From Coraliomargarita sinensis (GTDB lineage: Bacteria; Verrucomicrobiota; Verrucomicrobiia; Opitutales; Coraliomargaritaceae), in contig NZ_QHJQ01000009.1 in the NCBI RefSeq assembly GCF_003185655.1, positions 1 through 64,000 on the forward strand: a DNA stretch of 64,000 nucleotides. Direction: 5' to 3'. The notes below the pieces were generated by a model. That model did not search any database. It was not told the origin of the DNA and worked only from the letters and a program-made list of their open reading frames with translations. Of the stretch, positions 55,731-64,000 are shown piece after piece; position 1 is the first letter of the stretch, and each line of letters begins with the position of its first letter. Both the position numbers and the translations under genes were made by a program.

Positions 55731-57224
55731 CTAGCCCTCCTGCTTGATCGGCTTCAGGCTCGGAAAGAGAATGGTGTCCCGAATACTCTCGGCGCCCGTG
55801 AGCAGGATAATCAGGCGGTCGATACCGAGGCCCATCCCGCCGGCGGGAGGCATGCCGTGCTCCAGAGCGTTGAGAAAGTCGGTATCCATGTCCTGTACTT
55901 CCTCGCCGACCTGCTCCTCAAACATCTTGCGCTGGATGATCGGGTCGTTCTGCTCGGAGTAGGCCGGAGCAATCTCCTGGCCGTTGATGCAGAGTTCGAA
56001 GACGTCAATCGTAGTCTCGTCATCCTGCGTAATCTTGGCCAGCGGACAGAGTTCCCTCGGAATATGGGTCACGAAAGTCGGCTGGATCAGCGTCGGCTCG
56101 ATAATCTTCTCGAACACATTATTCGTGATTTCGTAGTCCTCGAGATCGCCGTCGACTTCGATATTCAGGGCACGGGCCTTTTCCAACTTGGTCCCGCGGT
56201 CGTGACTGAACCAATCCGGGTCACCGGTCGCCTCCAGGACGAGGTCCTTGTACTTCGCCTCGCGCCACTCGCCGCCGAGCTGGATCACGGTGCCGTCGGG
56301 GCGCTCGATTTCGAGCGAGCCGATGACCTTTTCCGCCACATGCTGGATGAGCCCCTGGGTGATCTCCATCATGCCGCGGTAATCCGAGTAGGCCTGATAG
56401 AGTTCCAGCATGGTAAATTCAGGATTGTGCCGACGGGAAAGCCCCTCGTTTCGGAAGACCCGCCCGATCTCAAACACGCGGTCCTCGCCCCCCACAAGCA
56501 GTCGCTTCAGGTAGAGCTCGAGGGCGATTCGCATGTAAAAATCGCAATCCAGCGCATTGAAATGCGTGATAAAAGGACGGGCGGCCGCGCCCCCGGCCAC
56601 GCCCTGCAGGACCGGCGTCTCCACTTCGGTGAAATCCCGGGCCCAGAGGTATTCCCGCATGGCACGAATCACGTCGGCCCGCTGCTTGAAACGCTTGCGC
56701 GAGTCCTGGTTCATGATCAGGTCAAGGTAGCGCTGGCGGTAGATTTTATCGTCGTTTTTCAGGCCGGACCATTTCTCCGGAAGCGGACGCAATGACTTGG
56801 AAACCAGCGTGTAGCTCTCCGCACGCACCGTGATTTCACCGGTCTTGGTTTTGAAAAGCCGCCCCTCGACGCCGATGATGTCGCCGAGATCAAGCTTCTT
56901 TTTGAAGTAAGTGTTGTATTCGCCCTCGGGCAATTCATCGCGGGTCACGTAGCATTGAATTTGGCCGTCGCGGTCCTGCAGCTTGATGAAGCTGGCCTTG
57001 CCCATGACGCGGAAGACCACGATCCGGCCGGCCACTTTGACGCGAGGCTGCTCCTCGTCGGGCGCATCTTCCTTGTAAAGTGCCATCGCCTCCTCGGACG
57101 TGTGGCTCTGCTCGCAATTGGACGCGAAGGGATTGCGCCCATCCGCGCATAGCTCCTGCAGTTTTTGCAGTCGCACGGCATAGAGGTCGTGCGAGTTATC
57201 CGGCTGTGTGTTCTGGTCAGTCAT
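55731..57224 (-). CDS. lysS: Lysyl-tRNA synthetase, class II
   Basis: A 497-residue class II enzyme. The N-terminal OB-fold anticodon domain spans about residues 60-165 (VKVAGRIVVFRVMGKASFIK). The catalytic core has motif 1 (KRFKQRADVIRAMREYLW), motif 2 (VFEIGRVFRNEG) and motif 3 (GMGLGIDRLIILL) near the C-terminus. Length and motifs are all normal. It is transcribed alone, divergently from the DUF456 gene with a 91-base gap. Confidence 0.95.
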   Translation of the reverse strand: MTDQNTQPDNSHDLYAVRLQKLQELCADGRNPFASNCEQSHTSEEAMALYKEDAPDEEQPRVKVAGRIVVFRVMGKASFIKLQDRDGQIQCYVTRDELPEGEYNTYFKKKLDLGDIIGVEGRLFKTKTGEITVRAESYTLVSKSLRPLPEKWSGLKNDDKIYRQRYLDLIMNQDSRKRFKQRADVIRAMREYLWARDFTEVETPVLQGVAGGAAARPFITHFNALDCDFYMRIALELYLKRLLVGGEDRVFEIGRVFRNEGLSRRHNPEFTMLELYQAYSDYRGMMEITQGLIQHVAEKVIGSLEIERPDGTVIQLGGEWREAKYKDLVLEATGDPDWFSHDRGTKLEKARALNIEVDGDLEDYEITNNVFEKIIEPTLIQPTFVTHIPRELCPLAKITQDDETTIDVFELCINGQEIAPAYSEQNDPIIQRKMFEEQVGEEVQDMDTDFLNALEHGMPPAGGMGLGIDRLIILLTGAESIRDTILFPSLKPIKQEG

Positions 57225-57315
57225 AACGAAACGGGCGAAAATGCGGGGCCGCGGGGAAATGGCAAATGGAAATTGGCATTGGAACCTGAGGCTTTAGGGC
57301 CAATCTAGCCTTGAA

Positions 57316-57810
57316 ATGAATTGGATCGAAATTACCGCGCTCTGCATCTGCATGCTCATCTTCCTGGCCGGTCTGGTGACCTCGCTGCTGCCCGTCGTCC
57401 CGGGCAATTTCGTCGTCTGGGCGGGAGTAATTGTGCACAAGCTCTGGCTGGGCGATGCCTCGGTGAGCTGGAAAATTGTGCTGATCACCGGTGTACTGAC
57501 CCTGATCGGACAGACCGGTGATCTGGTACTTGGGCTTTGGGGCGCCAAGAAATTCGGGGCCTCATGGAAAGGAGCGCTCGGAGCCCTACTCGGGGCCTGT
57601 ATTGGATTCTTTCTGCCCCCACCCCTACTTTGGCTGGTGATCGGCCCCATCATCGGAGCGGTCGCGGGCGAAATTTATGCCGGCCGCACCTGGCAGGATG
57701 GTAGTCGTGCCGGGATCGGTACCATCGTGGGCGGGGCCATCGCCTTTGCGGTCAAGTTTGGCCTCAGTGTTTGTGTCGTGGGAATTTTCTTTCTTGGGCT
57801 TTTCTTTTAG
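57316..57810 (+). CDS. DUF456 membrane protein
   Basis: A 164-residue integral membrane protein with four to five hydrophobic helices. It has the DUF456 pattern: LLPVVPGNFVVWAG near residue 28, then GAKKFGASWKGALGALLGA and FFLPPPLLWLVIGPIIGA, with the Gly-rich ending AGIGTIVGGAIAFAVKF. Function unknown; members are small inner-membrane proteins. The helicase gene follows after 31 bases, so they may share a transcript. Confidence 0.85.
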   Translation: MNWIEITALCICMLIFLAGLVTSLLPVVPGNFVVWAGVIVHKLWLGDASVSWKIVLITGVLTLIGQTGDLVLGLWGAKKFGASWKGALGALLGACIGFFLPPPLLWLVIGPIIGAVAGEIYAGRTWQDGSRAGIGTIVGGAIAFAVKFGLSVCVVGIFFLGLFF

Positions 57811-57841
57811 GTGAATTCATGTTCATCTAGTATTTTGACTC

Positions 57842-59908
57842 ATGATTGGCCTGATTGAACATGCGGGGACACCGCCGGAAACCGGCTATTTGCAGCGTTG
57901 CGTTCAGTCGATTTTTGAGAAAGGCGGCTACCTGCAAGACAAGCTCGGGCTCGACCACCGGCCCGAGCAGGCACAGATGGCCACGGCGGTCGCCCGGTCC
58001 CTGGAGACGGATCATCCCCTGCTTTTTGAAGCCGGCACCGGCGTGGGAAAAAGCCTCGCCTACCTGATTCCCGGCCTGATGCACTCGGTCAACAGTGAAC
58101 GCCCCTTCATCGTTTCCAGCCATACCATCAGTCTTCAAGAGCAGATTCGGAACAAAGATCTCAAAATTTGCCGTCAACTATTTGAGGCCGTCCCCGAATT
58201 GCGGCGCTACGCGAGCTTCACCACCGCAATGATGCTGGGCAAGGGCAACTACTGCTGCACCACACGCCTGAGCAACGCGCTGAAAGAAGCCAAGTCAGCC
58301 CAGACGGAAATGTTTCCCGCGGAGGAGCGCGCCGACCTCACACGTATCGCCACCTGGTCGGCGACCAGCAAAAGCGGCCTGCTTCAGGAACTCGCCCCCT
58401 CCCCCCATCCCGACGTCTGGGATGCGATCAATGCGGACAGCTCCACTTGCTCCCGCAAGAATTGCGATTCGGGAGTCTGTTTCTACCAGCGGGCCCGCAA
58501 GCAACTGCTCAGTGCCAACTGCGTCATCGTCAATCACAGCCTCCTCTTCTCCCTGATCAACGCCGGCATGGGGCCGGAGGGCGAGGCGCGGGGAATCCTT
58601 CTGGCCGATGATTTTGTCGTGCTCGACGAGGCTCATCGGGTGCCCGCCATCGCGACCGACCACTTCGGACTGCACATCAGTTCCTATGCCATGGACCGTG
58701 TACTGAAACGCATCTACAACCCGCGCACCAACCGTGGCATCCTCCGCAAGCTGGGTGAGAAGTGGGACCACGACGCGGTCGATAATGCTCTCGCCGCCGC
58801 CGGGGAATTCTTCGCTTATCTGGGCGACAGCTTTCTCAGCAAAAAATCCGTGCAGCGCATCCACGAGGGCGGCTTCACGGAGAACCTGCTTTCCGGTCCG
58901 CTGAAGGAAGTGGCGGAACGTCTCGGCGCCATCACTCAGAAGATCGACGACGAGCGCATGCAAGACGAACTCCGCGACCATCGACGGCGCATCCTCGGGT
59001 ATCGGGACGGAATCAACGGCTTTGTCGAATTTGCGGAGAAGGACCACGTGCAGTGGTTGGAGCGCAGCGGCAAGAAAGGACAAATCGTCACGCTTCGGAG
59101 CGCCCCGCTCGATGTGGCCCCCTACCTGCGCGAGGCCATTTTCAGCCGGGGTACCGCCGCGGTCATGACCAGCGCCACCCTCTCCGACGGTCGAAGGCTG
59201 GACGCCTTTCAGGAAAAGACCGGTGCCCAGGCCGCCGACGCCAAAATGGTGACTTCCCCCTTCGACTACGAGGCCAACTGCCAGATTTATATTTCGACCG
59301 ACGCCCCGCAACCGGACCCCGGCCAGGGTCGGCTCGACCTCGACTACCTGGCCAATATGATCAGCTGGTGCGTGCGCGACGAACCCGGCGGCAGCCTTGT
59401 GCTCTTTACCAGTTACTTTGACCTGCGCAAGGTCTCCGAGCGCTGCGAGGGTTTCCTGAGGAAAATCAAAAGGCCGCTCTTTGCCCAGGGGACCGGGCAG
59501 GCCCGTACGGAGCTGACCCGGCGCTTCGCGGAGGCCGGCAACGGTGTCCTCTTCGGCACCGACAGCTTCTGGACCGGAGTCGACGTGCCCGGCCCCGCAC
59601 TTTCCCAGGTCATTATCGCCCGGCTCCCCTTCGAAAACCCCGGCCATCCCGTCAGCGAGGCGCGCAGCGAACACATCCGCGCCCAGGGCGGCAACCCCTT
59701 CGCCGAAATGACGGTGCCGGACGCCTTGGTCAAATTCCGCCAGGGGATCGGTCGGCTCATCCGCCGTCATGAAGACAAAGGCCGCATCGTGATTCTCGAT
59801 TCGCGAATTTTAAAAAAGACTTACGGCCCCCGCTTTCTCGATGCTTTACCGGTCAAAAACTACCGGCGATTTGACCGGGGCAATCGCAGTGAAGTGTTGT
59901 CCGGCTAG
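57842..59908 (+). CDS. DinG/Rad3-like iron-sulfur DNA helicase
   Basis: A 688-residue superfamily 2 helicase of the XPD/DinG type. Walker A is G65-T-G-V-G-K70-S71. The DEAH box appears in VVLDEAHRVP near residue 260. Cysteines at the iron-sulfur domain position are seen in NYCCTTRL (near residue 140) and at C203, C208 and C213. Motifs further on include AAVMTSATLSDGR, LVLFTSYFDL, GTDSFWTGVDVPG and the final QGIGRLIRRHEDKG. These enzymes unwind DNA or R-loops 5' to 3'. It lacks the N-terminal exonuclease domain of some Gram-positive DinG proteins. Confidence 0.93.
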   Translation: MIGLIEHAGTPPETGYLQRCVQSIFEKGGYLQDKLGLDHRPEQAQMATAVARSLETDHPLLFEAGTGVGKSLAYLIPGLMHSVNSERPFIVSSHTISLQEQIRNKDLKICRQLFEAVPELRRYASFTTAMMLGKGNYCCTTRLSNALKEAKSAQTEMFPAEERADLTRIATWSATSKSGLLQELAPSPHPDVWDAINADSSTCSRKNCDSGVCFYQRARKQLLSANCVIVNHSLLFSLINAGMGPEGEARGILLADDFVVLDEAHRVPAIATDHFGLHISSYAMDRVLKRIYNPRTNRGILRKLGEKWDHDAVDNALAAAGEFFAYLGDSFLSKKSVQRIHEGGFTENLLSGPLKEVAERLGAITQKIDDERMQDELRDHRRRILGYRDGINGFVEFAEKDHVQWLERSGKKGQIVTLRSAPLDVAPYLREAIFSRGTAAVMTSATLSDGRRLDAFQEKTGAQAADAKMVTSPFDYEANCQIYISTDAPQPDPGQGRLDLDYLANMISWCVRDEPGGSLVLFTSYFDLRKVSERCEGFLRKIKRPLFAQGTGQARTELTRRFAEAGNGVLFGTDSFWTGVDVPGPALSQVIIARLPFENPGHPVSEARSEHIRAQGGNPFAEMTVPDALVKFRQGIGRLIRRHEDKGRIVILDSRILKKTYGPRFLDALPVKNYRRFDRGNRSEVLSG

Positions 59909-60164
59909 AGGGCAAAGCGCCTTCTCACAAACGCCCGGGATCCGTTCCATTCAAAGCTGGTGCCATTGCGCCAGAGAACCGGTCTTCACGCTTACTTTTC
60001 TACCTCGAAAAAAAATGTGCGAACCGTCCAGCACATTTGAAACCGAACCAAACAAACCTGCACACTTTCGGACAACTCCTGAAATAATTGCTACTAGCTA
60101 AATGCGATGAAACAGGTATTGTAAAGAGTTCTAATAGTACAAACTTCCACAGTAATTACATCTA
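59909..60164. other. Intergenic region
   Basis: 256 bases with no supported gene; the AT-rich end (60080-60164) presumably holds the promoter of the large secreted protein. Confidence 0.45.
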
Positions 60165-60176
60165 ATGCTGTTTTCT

Positions 60177-63100
60177 ATGAAAAATAAACTGCGCCTACGC
60201 GCTCTTACCCCCTGCAAGCTCGGCTTGATCCTCGCGCTTGCCTCACAATCTACATTGAGCGCCGAAGTCGTATTCTCTGAAAGCTTCGAAAGTCCGGTGG
60301 TCGACGGCTTTGACGACAAAACCGTCCCTGGGAACGGGAACTGGGTCGGCGCAACCGATGGACACGGCTCCACGAATCGCGGGCTCTACAACGAGTCTGT
60401 CGAATGGCCCAACACACCGCCCTTCACCACACCTTACGGCGATCAAGCTTATTATTTGAATTACACAAACTCGGCTCTGACTACGGCTCAAGGTGCAATT
60501 TCCGAGGTGCTTACTGCAGACACAAGCTACACGGTGACTTTCAATGCAGCGGTTGTGGAGGGAGATACTTCAGGCAATTACACTTACCGACTCGAACTGG
60601 TTGCCTTCGACGCTGAACACGACGATACCGAACGTGAAAAGGTCAACAGTGGTAATGGTGTCGGCACTGTCCTCGCGACCGCAAGCGGAACTGTAACGTC
60701 AACCGATATGTCGAAGGAAGTTTCGATCACATTCACCCCCGACGGCGAACACCCTTCACTGAGTAAGGAAATTGGCCTGCGACTCGTCAAAGCGACCGGT
60801 GAAGTACTCTATGACAATATTCGCCTGATCGTCGGTCACGATTACGATCCCAGTCCCGCTGACGGTGAGGACCTCGACGCCGGCGGGAACGTTACGCTCA
60901 GTTGGACAAATAACCCACCTGAGGCTCCGGCCACCGAGACTTACGTCGACATCCTGTTCAGCAGCGTCCCGGACGACCCGGGATCGCTGACCCTGGAAGT
61001 TGACGGCGAAATCAGTACTTCCACCGTGGTCAACGCCCCCGCTGCCGGCACTTACTATTGGCGCATCGATTCATATCCGGATGGCGACCCCGAAGGCACG
61101 CCAGTCTCCAGCAAATTATATTCCTTCACCATCGCCGACACGGACGGCGACGGCTTTCCGGATGACTATGAAAGTGAACATTCCGGCACAGGCACTGGTC
61201 TAAATACTGGAGATGACCTGGATAGTGACGGCTTGGACAACTGGCAGGAGTATCAGTACAACACTGATCCCAATGTTGCGGATACCGATGGTGATAACTT
61301 GACTGATGGCGATGAAATCAACGGAACCGCTGGTAATCGACCGCCCACAAATCCGCTCGAAGCCGATACCGACGATGACGGTCTAAGTGACGGAGTGGAG
61401 AGCAATAGCGGGACTTGGGGCAGCTCCTCGGACACCGGCACCGACCCGACCAAACCGGACACGGACGAAGACGGCATCATTGATGGCCGCGAGACCAACA
61501 CAGGAGTCCTAGTCGACCGCTTCAACACCGGCACTGACCCACATGTTGCAGATACCGACGGCGACTCGGTCGGCGACTACTACGAAGTCAATGCCAGCTT
61601 CACCAACCCTTTCGACAGCACGGATCGCCCCATATTCAACTATCCGCTCTCAGATCCGGACGCCACCTCCGATGCCATCTCCGACGGGCCGGTCAAGGTC
61701 TACATCATGGCCGGCCAGTCCAATATGGTGGGCATCGGCTACACGAACGGAATTAACGCGCCCGGTTCGCTCGACAATATCACCAAGTTTGCCCACCGCT
61801 TTCCAAACCTAGTCGACGCCTCCAACAACTATACTGTCCGAAACGATGTTTACTACCGGGGTGTCGTAACTTCCATCGGCGATGGGCCGCTCACCGAAGG
61901 GATTCAAGAAAATAACCGTGTGGGTGTCGAGTTGGGCTTCGGCCACATCATGGGAGAGTATCACGACGAACCCGTGTTACTGCTCAAAGCCTCACAAGGT
62001 AACCGCAGTCTGGGTTGGGATTTCCTCCCACCGGGGAGCACCCAATACACGATTGATGGCACCACATATGCAGGCTACGGTGAATCCCCACAGAGTTGGG
62101 ACGTTGCTACACCGGATCCCCAAAAGACCTGGTATGCGGGCAAGCAGTACGACGAATGCTTCCGAAACGAAGCGGATATGGGACGCCTGGAATCCTGGGA
62201 GGATAACTTCGATTACACGATCGAGGATAGAAACAAAGCGGGCGAACTTCTTGGATACAAGGGTGGCTACATTCTCAAACATAATGGTGAGATGTATGTC
62301 AGCACATTGGAAGACGTGCATATCTCCGACCCAAGCACCGAACCGGGTGTGGGCGAGAACTGGCAAGCAAACTGGGAGGTTTTCGAAATCGAAAATGCCT
62401 ACGACGTACTGGCCGACTTTGAGAACCAATATCAACATATCTGGGGTAACCGAGGCTATGAAATAGCCGGTTTCGTCTGGTGGCAGGGTCACAAGGACGG
62501 TGGCGAGAAGGGGACGGATTCGAGTAACCCCGAAGTTTACGCAACCAAGTATGAGGAGAACATGAGCGACTTAATCGACGCCCTACGCGCCGAATTCAAT
62601 GCCCCTAACGCACCGTTCGTCGTTGCGACTGTGGGCTTTGGTGGCGGCGGTTGGGCCCCCGGCAGCAGTGGCGACCTCATCTGGAATGCCCAAATGGCCG
62701 TCGGTGACCCAAACCAGCATCCTGAGTATAGCGGCACCGTTGCATCGGTGGACACCACACCCTACTGGCGCGGGCTCGACGAGTCTCCCGGCTCGCAGGG
62801 CTTCCACTACAACAACAATGCCGAGACCTATACGCTGGTCGGCGACGCGATGGGTCGGGCAATGGTTAATTTGCTCGAGACCGATACGCCACCCTTCCCG
62901 AATCCGATGACCTTTCAGATTGAGCCATCAGCGGTCGATGCGAACACAGTGGGCATGGTGGCAACCGCAGCCGAAGCGACCACACTGAGTGGCGAAGTGG
63001 AGTATTATTTTGAGGAAACTTCCGGAAACTCAGAGGGAAATGACAGCGGTTGGCAAAGCAGCACGAGTTATACGGATTATGGCCTTACTAGCGGACTGAC

Positions 63101-64000
63101 CTACAGCTACCGGGTCAAGTCACGTGATACTAGCAACGGATTAGAGAGTGAATGGTCAGACGCAGTCGCAGTCACCGCCCAAATCGACGAAGCTGCACCG
63201 AATCCGGATCCGATGAGCTTCGAAACACTTCCCACAACCCTGGGAGAAAACTCGATCACCATGACGGCAACCACCGCCTTGGATATCAACGGACCCGTCG
63301 AGTATTTCTTCGAGTGTACCAACGATGCTGGGCAGAGCAGTTCATGGCAGACGAGCGCGACCTACACACCCACGAACTTGAGCGACAGCACGCAGTACAC
63401 CTTCACTGTGAAAGCCCGCGACAGCCAGGGGAACGAGACCGCTGCCTCCGGTTCCGAATCGGCGACCACCGACTCGCCGGACACGACCCCGCCGGACCCG
63501 GATCCGATGAGCTTCGCCTCCCAGCCAACTGCGCTGGGCGAAAATTCCATCACCATGACCGCCACGACGGCCATGGACGACAGCCAGGTACAGTACTACT
63601 TCGAATGTACCAACGAAGCGGAATTCAGCAGTGGCTGGCAGGATGATACGACCTACGTCGCCACCGGCCTGACTCCGGGCACAGAGTACACCTTCAGGGT
63701 CCGCGCGCAGGACAAAAGCCCCGCGCAAAATACCACCGCAAATTCCGAGGCCGCTTCGGCCACGACGGATGCACCGGATGAGACCGCGCCGACTGTTAAT
63801 ACGTTCGATCCGTCAGATGGATCCAACGGCATTCCGATTGACTCCGATTTAGTGATCACCTTCGACGAAGAAGTCACCATCGGCACTGGGCTGATAACCA
63901 TCAAAAACCTCACCGATGGATCTCAATCCACGATTGATGTAGCGGACGGCTCCCAGATTTCGTTGAACGGCAGCGTACTGACAATCAATCCGACTTCCAA
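60177..64000 (+). CDS. Giant secreted sialate O-acetylesterase-like protein with TSP3 and fibronectin-like repeats, 3' end cut
   Basis: An open frame of 1274 codons from ATG 60177 runs off the right edge (an in-frame ATG at 60165 is also possible). Signal peptide covers residues 1-29. Residues about 30-220 are a beta-rich module (SFESPVVDGF). About 320-475 carry five calcium-binding thrombospondin-3 repeats (DTDGDGFPDDYE type). About 505-905 is an SGNH/SASA esterase with nucleophile S515 in AGQSNMVG and probable catalytic His in GSQGFHYNNNAETY. Three fibronectin-III-like repeats follow (about 62.9-63.77 kb), then a Big_5-like domain (FDPSDGSNGIPIDSDLVI). It probably deacetylates extracellular glycans. 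A PEP-CTERM end is likely but outside the window. Confidence 0.85.
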   Translation, partial: MKNKLRLRALTPCKLGLILALASQSTLSAEVVFSESFESPVVDGFDDKTVPGNGNWVGATDGHGSTNRGLYNESVEWPNTPPFTTPYGDQAYYLNYTNSALTTAQGAISEVLTADTSYTVTFNAAVVEGDTSGNYTYRLELVAFDAEHDDTEREKVNSGNGVGTVLATASGTVTSTDMSKEVSITFTPDGEHPSLSKEIGLRLVKATGEVLYDNIRLIVGHDYDPSPADGEDLDAGGNVTLSWTNNPPEAPATETYVDILFSSVPDDPGSLTLEVDGEISTSTVVNAPAAGTYYWRIDSYPDGDPEGTPVSSKLYSFTIADTDGDGFPDDYESEHSGTGTGLNTGDDLDSDGLDNWQEYQYNTDPNVADTDGDNLTDGDEINGTAGNRPPTNPLEADTDDDGLSDGVESNSGTWGSSSDTGTDPTKPDTDEDGIIDGRETNTGVLVDRFNTGTDPHVADTDGDSVGDYYEVNASFTNPFDSTDRPIFNYPLSDPDATSDAISDGPVKVYIMAGQSNMVGIGYTNGINAPGSLDNITKFAHRFPNLVDASNNYTVRNDVYYRGVVTSIGDGPLTEGIQENNRVGVELGFGHIMGEYHDEPVLLLKASQGNRSLGWDFLPPGSTQYTIDGTTYAGYGESPQSWDVATPDPQKTWYAGKQYDECFRNEADMGRLESWEDNFDYTIEDRNKAGELLGYKGGYILKHNGEMYVSTLEDVHISDPSTEPGVGENWQANWEVFEIENAYDVLADFENQYQHIWGNRGYEIAGFVWWQGHKDGGEKGTDSSNPEVYATKYEENMSDLIDALRAEFNAPNAPFVVATVGFGGGGWAPGSSGDLIWNAQMAVGDPNQHPEYSGTVASVDTTPYWRGLDESPGSQGFHYNNNAETYTLVGDAMGRAMVNLLETDTPPFPNPMTFQIEPSAVDANTVGMVATAAEATTLSGEVEYYFEETSGNSEGNDSGWQSSTSYTDYGLTSGLTYSYRVKSRDTSNGLESEWSDAVAVTAQIDEAAPNPDPMSFETLPTTLGENSITMTATTALDINGPVEYFFECTNDAGQSSSWQTSATYTPTNLSDSTQYTFTVKARDSQGNETAASGSESATTDSPDTTPPDPDPMSFASQPTALGENSITMTATTAMDDSQVQYYFECTNEAEFSSGWQDDTTYVATGLTPGTEYTFRVRAQDKSPAQNTTANSEAASATTDAPDETAPTVNTFDPSDGSNGIPIDSDLVITFDEEVTIGTGLITIKNLTDGSQSTIDVADGSQISLNGSVLTINPTS

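Noticed and set aside
58295..59770. 491-codon open frame on the minus strand
   Set aside because: It lies wholly inside the DinG/Rad3-like helicase in the opposite direction and shows no domain.

Overview
This window looks like the chromosome of a marine heterotrophic Verrucomicrobiota bacterium, probably from the Opitutae/Puniceicoccales (Coraliomargarita-like) group. That placement is inferred from content: several Tat-exported Gfo/Idh/MocA oxidoreductases, three periplasmic sulfatases, PEP-CTERM proteins, GntR-headed LacI-like regulators, a SLA1-type (SHD1) domain protein, and no phage or plasmid genes. No rRNA, tRNA or CRISPR array was seen. Both window edges cut genes.

Layout. 0-0.2 kb: start of a REP-associated tyrosine (Y1) transposase running off the left edge. 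0.4-3.2 kb: two tandem Tat-exported oxidoreductases, then yhbY. 3.6-9.4 kb: an RND efflux operon in the order outer-membrane lipoprotein, membrane-fusion protein, permease. 9.4-11.3 kb: a CigR-like protein and a CorA channel. 11.4-14.2 kb: a sulfatase followed by two decayed pieces, a LacI-like regulator without its DNA-binding head and a frameshifted PEP-CTERM tail. 14.4-18.0 kb: a 1206-residue secreted PDZ/HEAT-like protein. 18.1-24.7 kb: a sugar-type cluster with a TIM-barrel isomerase, a divergent PAS-AraC regulator sharing a large palindrome with it, two Gfo/Idh/MocA proteins, a mannose-6-phosphate-isomerase-like protein and a YdjY-domain protein. 25-30 kb: a histidine kinase, an NtrC-like response regulator lacking the GAFTGA loop, and a TonB-dependent receptor.

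30.3-37.6 kb, minus strand: the most distinctive locus. It is an ebo gene cluster (eboF, eboD, eboC, eboE, eboB, plus a small protein where eboA might be expected) headed by an exported terpene-cyclase-like alpha-toroid protein. Ebo clusters are known from cyanobacteria, Bacteroidetes, Pseudomonas and endosymbionts, and are linked to movement of secondary-metabolite precursors to the periplasm. A GntR/LacI-type regulator lies just upstream at 37.7-38.8 kb.

38.9-48.3 kb: PEP-CTERM proteins, two more sulfatases, another Tat-exported oxidoreductase, a YhaM-type exoribonuclease and a secreted C39-like peptidase. 48.8-55.5 kb, minus strand: an ectoine-catabolism operon (doeB2, doeD-type aminotransferase, doeA, doeC-type dehydrogenase) followed by an AGCS sodium symporter that may import the substrate. 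55.7-60 kb: lysS, a DUF456 membrane protein and a DinG/Rad3-like iron-sulfur helicase. 60.2-64 kb: the first 3.8 kb of a very large secreted acetylesterase-like protein with thrombospondin-type-3 and fibronectin-like repeats, cut by the right edge.

Taken together the genes fit degradation of sulfated and acetylated algal glycans, use of compatible solutes, and export or modification of an unknown metabolite through the ebo system. Scattered intergenic hairpins carry a GTAG/CTAC tetranucleotide and may be REP elements served by a transposase of the type at the left edge.
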